A program made the position numbers and the translations under genes. The notes beneath the pieces were generated by a model. That model ran no database searches. It was not told the origin of the DNA and saw only the letters and a program-made list of their open reading frames with translations. Shown piece after piece: positions 57,801 through 64,000 of a stretch of 64,000 nucleotides of DNA. Source of the DNA: Dreissena polymorpha (lineage: Eukaryota > Mollusca > Bivalvia > Myida > Dreissenidae); the NCBI RefSeq assembly GCF_020536995.1, contig NC_068367.1:66661192-66725191 (forward strand), read 5' to 3'. Position 1 is the stretch's first letter; every line of letters starts with the position of its first letter.

Positions 57801-58280
57801 TAACATAAAACACGATTATTTTATTATCTCGACGCGTTTTTATGTCTATTAATTCATTTAATGCCGAATTATAACGGTTTAGCCGCCCTTTTTGGAACTA
57901 AACTTCCTTTTAAGCACATTTTGGAACCTGACTTCGAAATGATAAACAGCTCTTTCCTATGTAAAAAGGTTTTATGCGAAATAACTTTCGTGAATGAATT
58001 CCGCATTGGTGCGAGTGTTTTGGAAATCATTTTCACTTCAGGAAATCAAGTTATCTTTTTTTTATTAATTGTTACATTATTAATTTTTATTATTGTATGT
58101 TTTATCGCGTACTTAACGCTTACATTTAGTGTGTGTAAAATATAAGACATTCGACGGTATTATTAACACAGTGTAATCCTTGCCTGTTTATTTTAACACA
58201 TATGGACATACTTATGTTTGAATATGCATCAAACGGAATACTATGCCTACTAAACGGAATACAATGCTTACTATTTCCAG

Positions 58281-58357
58281 ATATCAAGACGCCAGTTATA
58301 TATGTCGAGGATGCCAAGATTAAAAAAGACGGCGTAACGAAGTGTGCACCGCTCTAG
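58281..58357 (+). other. Possible small terminal exon inside the 3.8-kb element
   Basis: After an acceptor-like TACTATTTCCAG the sequence reads IKTPVIYVEDAKIKKDGVTK and CAPL then a stop, more protein-like than its AT-rich surroundings. No partner exon was identified and I do not recognise the family. Confidence 0.2.
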
Positions 58358-60893
58358 AAAGCGAAAGGTACATGAAAACCCACCAATCAACCAAAAAAGA
58401 TTACGTCGAAGTACCATGCCAAACAATCACATGTACGTGCAATTTAAGTGTAATGAAAAACAGAAAAGATTAAAGCCGTTTCGATACTAGTATAAGGTTG
58501 CTGTAACCAAATACTGCCATTGCTGCGATTCGGAATACATGAAGCAATTTGGAATACCTGACACCTGCTTACAAGATGCATGCCGGTGGATGTTTTTTTT
58601 TTTAATGAAAACTTAAATATTAATTTGTTTATTTAATACAATGACATTTGACACGTTTTACCATAAAGATACTGATACATGTATGTGACTTTGATGTGAC
58701 AAATTTTGGACGACCTTCTTTTAAACCAGTTCTGAGTTGGTCACTATATTATAATCGCAAAAAGTGAATTTGTAGTGGATAGAAAGATTTGTGCAAATGC
58801 AATCCACGATATGATTTCAGTAGAAGTGATCAATATATACATGTATTTTTTTTCTCTTTTATACATATGTGAATACATATTATTTAAGACTTGTATTGAG
58901 GGAATAAAGTATTGGTTCACATAGAAAGATTATTTCGTTTGTTCCTAACATTGCCTTTTAATCGTAAGTTAATATGCCAAATGCATAACGAATTCATTCC
59001 GACCCAAATCTTTTTTTTATCATGTATGTAAGTGCGGAATACAATTGAAAATGTATGCAGAGACATCGTTGGAAGAAATGACGTAACACAGATAATGGTT
59101 TATTTTCATAAAAAAGTGAGAAACTAGCATGACATATACGGAACAAAACGTGTAATTAAGTAGCACTCATAGCAATTATATGTCAGACTTGTCTATGTAG
59201 AAATAATAAAATAAAACAAACAAAAAAACACATAATATATCAGCTGTACATTTTTTGTTTGGTTCGTTTGTTTTATTTGCTTTTTTAGTCCGGCTCTGTT
59301 TAAGGACTCTCTCTTGCATATTCTACATTAAAACTCATGTGGTCCATGAATGGGGAATGGTATCCCAGTCCTCCGCATATGTTTAATTCCTAATTACATA
59401 ATTTTATACTGCAACGAAAGATGCACTTATTATCGCCCTTTAACCTTCGTCATCTGAAAAGACAGTAAAAGAATGGTTAAAGAAAATTTCATATCAGAAT
59501 AAGGTCGACACGTCATAGTATACATTTAATTAATAAAAATATTACTGAAAAGGCTGATAAACATTCTATTAGCTCGTACATCAGCCACCCCACAACCCAT
59601 CTTCTTTAAAATCGGTGAATTGATTCAGTTGGTCGACAGGTTTTGTGTACAACATTTTTATAATCTACAGTAAAATGATTAAGAAAACCTTTATATTGCA
59701 CCACATAAAATGCTTTAAAACTATAATATTGAAGTACACATATAAACTTTATTATAGATGGGTAGGTATTTTGTGCCAATCTCTTTCACATATGAAAGAG
59801 CTGTTGGTCATTTGGAAGTCATGTTATGCTTCTGTAAGTACATATAGATGCATAACTTAATTTAGATTAAGCAAAATAAAACACTAGGTATTTGCCAAGA
59901 TTCATGAAAGTCAAATATATACGAGAAGCAAGAGCGTAATCGTTCGCAGCGAGACTTGCTAATATAGAATTGAACCTCTCATGGCTTTCTTTCGAAATAA
60001 TTTCATGTCTCCGAACTAATATGCAATACGCCCGGTGTTTTTTTGTTAATATGCGGATTAATGCTCCGTTTAAGATATATAACTAATGAACGCCTCAATA
60101 TTTTCAAAAATTAACACCGGATTAATGTTCACCAACATTTTTTCATACAGATTTGATATAAATATTATAGAGCTGAACAAAAGAATACATTAAGCCCTGT
60201 TTTCCCGGCACACGCGCTGGACATACACCTTCAAAAAAGCGCTATACAAATTCCAGTACTTGTGCACTTAATAGATTGTAAACAATGACGGTTGAAATCC
60301 GTTCATGGTAATTTTTCAGGTAACCAAGAGCGACGTCAACGTTAATGAAGCCTTTCATTCATAAATGTATATATGCGTCGGGTGTCGAAACCAGCATCAC
60401 CGGATGTAAAATCTATTTTGACCTGCGTATTATCCGCTGCTGAGTGCACCCGCCAATTAGTTTAAAATGGATTCCGAACCGGTAAGTAGTTAACATAACT
60501 TCAGGACATAATATCCCTTCCAAAAGGGCGCTATGCTGCTTAATAGTACATGTATATTGCAAAAACGTGAAGCTCCCCACGTATAATGTCGCAGTTTATA
60601 ACAATACAAGTTATGTTTCAACTTTTGTAATGTAGCTTGAGGTTTCGTTTCTTTGAAAAGAATGAAAGAGGTATACATTTACACAGAGGAAACGTTCTCT
60701 TTAAAACATTCATATCAATGGTAAATTCAATCACGACAGAAAGTTCGTGTATTTGGAAGTCATGTCCCAAAATGTGCTTAAAAGGAAATCTGTTCCAAAA
60801 AGAGGGGTTAAACCAATAGTTTTTGGCAATAAATTAGTTATAAGAGATAAAACGGCGTCGGGAAAATGAAATAATCATGGTTTTAGTTATATT

Positions 60894-61239
60894 TTACCGT
60901 ACACGTGCATCAATACTGTGTATTATAAAAGAAAATGATATTTGTACATCCCATTTCTCGAACGTCACGTAAGGAGACAACAGATTTGTGAACGGTTTTC
61001 CTTCAATAACTTTTTTATCCTTACGTCTACGATCTTGAAACAAAAAACCGAGGGAAGCACAAACACCGGAGAGCCGAAAGGGCGTATTCATTCAAAAGAA
61101 ATATAAATATAAACTGGCTTACCGGGTAAAAATATCCGCTGCTCCTTCACGAAAAACACTGAAACGACGCCATCTTTGAAGTTTTGCAACAACTTTCTCA
61201 CTTAAACGCGGTATGCTCCTGTATACGCAGGCCCCCCTG
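60894..61239 (-). repeat. Right long TIR of the 3.8-kb element
   Basis: Inverse counterpart: CAAAAAACCGAGGGAAGCAC, AGAGCCGAAAGGGCGTATTC, CCGGGTAAAAATATCCGCTG, CGACGCCATCTTTGAAGTTT. Confidence 0.88.
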
Positions 61240-61422
61240 TTTACCCATGCTTTGTTTTAACAGTAATTATCAGAACCAGACTAATATAAAGTTTATCTAC
61301 CACCATGAATATGTAAATGCGCTTTAAACAATATTAACTACACAATAGCCGTGCAATACTAAACTATGCTTTAAGTTCAATAATTAAAAATACAATAAAC
61401 ACTATTTCATTTCTCATGTACA

Positions 61423-62470
61423 GTCGATTGGTGTATAGCGGATTTTAGTGAGTAACGGATAGGTTAAACGTTTTTTGCAAAATATTTTTATTTATGTTAA
61501 GATTGATAGTTTTCTATGAATTGAATACAAAAAGCCTATCATTGTTAAGTCGATTCATGTTTTTGTTGACGACTGTCAATGTTTACAACTGTTTCTTTTT
61601 TCGAAAGCAAAACAAGGTCACGTTATGTACGCACCGTTTTTGTGACGACAGGAAACGTGCAGACGAATGGTTTCTTGAAGTTTGCAGATTTTGTTTGGTA
61701 AACATAATGTTCATTGGTGTAATATTTTAGTAGTATGTGTCCTTTACAAAAGTAAGAATGCTCAGAAACCAAATTGATGCGTACCATTAAAAATAAGCAT
61801 GAAAGCTGCAACTCGGGAATTAGGGAATTACGGACATGTGGTGACCCATATTCAGGAATGTGGGGATTGTCTCAAAATAAATATAAACTCAATTGAAGTT
61901 GTCCAATACACATGTGGTTAGCGTGTGGCTATGCTATTAATTAGTGAAAACATCATTTTTAATGAAAAATAATCAAATTATAACGAAAAATCGATTTCTC
62001 TGAAAACATATTTTTCACTATCAAATCTATATAAAAATTATATATAACAAGGTATTCAACTCAAAATGACCCGAATATTGGGTGCATCGCTTTGAACAGC
62101 CATTACTTCATCAATTGTGCAGCGATTTCCATGAACTTGGTCTTATTAAACGCATAAATGAATTTCCTTTCTGGAAATGTACATATATTGCAATTATTTT
62201 TTTACAAATGCTTTGTCAAATTTCAAGAAATAACACGATACACATGTTATCCGATAAAGATCTAAGCGATCCGGTAATGGCTGAATCAGTGTACCATGAA
62301 ATTCGCACTGTAAACAAATAATATTTTTTCGGAAATGTAAAACCGCTGGCATGTTTCAATAGGAAAGACATGTGTCTATCTAGGTTTAATGGTTTAATTA
62401 CTGAATGCATGGTGTTTACGTTGAAATGAGACTCGAAGTCCTTAGCTATCCGCTATACACCAATCAACTG
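61423..62470. mobile_element. Tc1/mariner-like element, non-autonomous, TA target site
   Basis: CAGTCGATTGGTGTATAGCG and CGCTATACACCAATCAACTG are inverted ends (one mismatch) flanked by TA on both sides (61421-61422, 62471-62472), the Tc1/mariner pattern. About 1.05 kb. Short frames inside show no transposase motif. It begins about 180 bp after the 3.8-kb element. Confidence 0.75.
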
Positions 62471-62472
62471 TA

Positions 62473-63650
62473 TGCTCTAGTTAAGATGAATTTTGACTTA
62501 CCGGTAAGCTTGATTTAATGTCCAACAATTTCGGTCTTCGTATACTTGGGCGGATTTATCCCTTTCCTATATGAAAACTTTGTTAATAAATATTTACAAA
62601 TTAGCGATTTGTTTAAAGAAAATTTAAGTGTTCACGTTTAACCCAATTTTGAACTTTGAATGACTGCAGGTAAATTTAAACAAGTACGTGATTTAAATTG
62701 AATTAACATGATGCAAGCCATTGAGACAACGGACAATAAATAGGCGAGGGTTGCAAAAGTTGTGGGCTGTGACAAAATGTGCGCATGCGTACACAATATT
62801 AACTGTGTTTACAAATAGCCAAGGAGACGGTTGACGAAGTTCCGCGTTTACAATAGCCTTAGTTATTTTCAACGAGGCTGTTTAATCCAGCTTTTCACAT
62901 TGAAAGACCTTTTACATTACGGCAGCAGACCCGAATGAATACCCTTCATTTGCTTAATTTGCTGATTTAAGCATAATCCCCCAGAACATTGGCAGCATCA
63001 CCGCTTCTTTAAAGTATACGAAGTAACACTGTTCAGTGCAGGGAAATGCAGACACATTTGAGTCGGGTTGCAATTACGCATTACCGGTAAATTTAATATC
63101 AATAGACGCCCAATGTTGATAACTCAGTATTGCTTTCAATATATGAAAAACAACAATTTTAAAGGATTGAAATTAATAGAAACCTATCGGTAAATGTCAT
63201 TTGTCTTGTATTGTGCAACCAAACATCCGAAATAGAATAGTGTCCATGATAGAAGGGAGATCGTTTGATTGTCTAGCCACACAAGTGAGACGGATGCAAG
63301 CCTGAATACACATAGGTTACCGATATTTGCAAGTTTGCTATAAATAACACAATTTTACTTCAATTTTCTATCGCAAAGTATCATGGTTGGACGTTCCTTT
63401 TACAAAACGCAGTGAGATTTTTAAAGACCGGCGTCATGCGAACAAATGTGTCTTATGCAATATGCTGCCAGCGTTCTCCAGTCCAGCCTGCGACTCCTCG
63501 CAGCCTTATCAGGAAATGCATACTGAATGGGCTAGTCTGGAGTTAGCCCGAAACCTTGTGTGTGTTTTTATAGCAGAAACCGTAGCCCTTGACCAGACTG
63601 CGCAAGTGCGTATGCCGAAAGACCAATTTCGCATTTCGAGGATGTAACCG
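62473..63650. other. AT-rich flank with one unassigned open frame
   Basis: An 86-codon frame at 63387-63647 (+) contains CVLCNMLPAF and ends KDQFRISRM. No recognised domain and no splice support, so I do not call a gene. Confidence 0.4.
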
Positions 63651-63652
63651 TG

Positions 63653-64000
63653 TTATATTAATGAGTCGAATGAGGTGGACATGTCCAGTCGTTCCAGAAT
63701 GATTATTAGTAGTTCCGGTGTTATAGGTTGTTTGCGCACAGTTATGTCCCCAATATGACGGCGTATACCCTGCATCGTGTACTTAAGTTTGAAGTTGTCT
63801 GCTACCGGGTTAGGCAGGTTCCATTCTGCGTGAAGTAAGCGTATAATGTTCATGTACTGTTTGAGTGAGCTGAACTTTAACGTTTATGACAAATAGGCAG
63901 CATAACGATACAATGTCGTCGTGCATGCAGGATCAGCGGCATATCCGAACTTTTTCGCAGAATTTGAGATAGGATGATCTATGCGTTGAGTAGGTCCGTT
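63653..64000 (-). pseudogene. Fossil tyrosine-recombinase (mobile-element integrase) fragment
   Basis: On the - strand the segment carries YMNIIRLLHAEW, LPNPVADN, MQGIRR and PITPELL, the core-binding region of tyrosine recombinases found in DIRS- or Crypton-type elements of invertebrates. It runs off the right edge of the window. It looks old and broken; the catalytic half was not seen. Confidence 0.65.

Larger units (their letters stand above)
57452..61239. mobile_element. 3.8-kb element with about 350-bp terminal inverted repeats and 6-bp target duplication
   Basis: The left end CAGGGGGGCCTGCGTATACAG and right end CTGTATACGCAGGCCCCCCTG are exact inverses, and the direct repeat TTTACC flanks them (57446-57451, 61240-61245). 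The TIRs continue inward to about 57800 and 60894 at roughly 80% identity by eye. A 6-bp duplication with TIRs of hundreds of bases fits several DNA element groups; I see no transposase, polymerase or capsid similarity, so the class is open and the copy appears non-autonomous. The TIR divergence suggests it is not recent. Confidence 0.88.

Noticed and set aside
57861-58145. 94-codon open frame with a hydrophobic segment inside the 3.8-kb element
   Set aside because: No recognised motif and AT-rich codon use; could be chance, so not called as a gene.

Overview
The window looks like genomic DNA of a bivalve mollusc. The evidence is a low-density, intron-rich, AT-rich layout with canonical GT-AG introns, very many copies of short terminal-inverted-repeat (TIR) elements, tRNA-derived SINE heads and several long microsatellites. 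The commonest element carries GTGCGTAAAGTGTCGTCCCA and its inverse; I associate it with dreissenid-type (zebra mussel) genomes, but that is recollection and not a database result.

Only two host genes are convincingly present, and both could be followed exon by exon to a stop codon. They are paralogous SLC28 / concentrative nucleoside transporter (CNT) genes lying tail to tail. Gene 1 is on the + strand (start near 9670, stop at 31785-31787, 13 coding exons, 659 residues as modelled). Gene 2 is on the - strand (start at 53740, stop at 36084-36086, 13 coding exons, 688 residues). Exons 4, 6, 7, 8, 9, 10, 12 and 13 have identical lengths in the two genes and all intron phases agree, so they arose by an inverted duplication. 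Their stop codons are about 4.3 kb apart. Both should make a plasma-membrane sodium-coupled importer of nucleosides.

The most unusual thing here is at the exon edges of this pair. In gene 1, exon 10 is preceded by about twenty 28-bp tandem copies of its own 3' splice site plus its first six codons, and exon 11 is followed by three extra 50-bp copies of its last 13 codons plus its 5' splice site. In gene 2, exon 6 is followed by four extra 51-52-bp copies of its last codons plus donor; three of these stay in frame and each re-encodes the transporter's ligand/sodium-binding hairpin motif. Three separate junction-spanning tandem amplifications in two paralogues, with a same-sized amplification inside a nearby TIR element, look like a recurring local process.

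Region by region: 0-9.6 kb is repeat territory with a 28-bp minisatellite, three copies of a 230-bp TIR element and a PIF/Harbinger transposon with TTA target duplications and a decayed, 3'-truncated transposase. 9.6-31.8 kb is gene 1, with hAT-like, SINE-like and TIR elements in its introns and a promoter-like patch inside intron 2. 31.8-36.1 kb is the intergenic gap, full of TIR elements. 36.1-53.7 kb is gene 2, whose introns hold many TIR elements, foldback elements and two elements combining TIRs with a tRNA-like core. 53.7-57.4 kb has simple repeats, including about 0.8 kb of CTA repeat. 57.45-61.24 kb is a 3.8-kb element with about 350-bp TIRs and a 6-bp target duplication, followed at once by a 1-kb Tc1/mariner-like element. 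The right edge carries a fossil tyrosine-recombinase fragment. No rRNA, functional tRNA or CRISPR array was seen.
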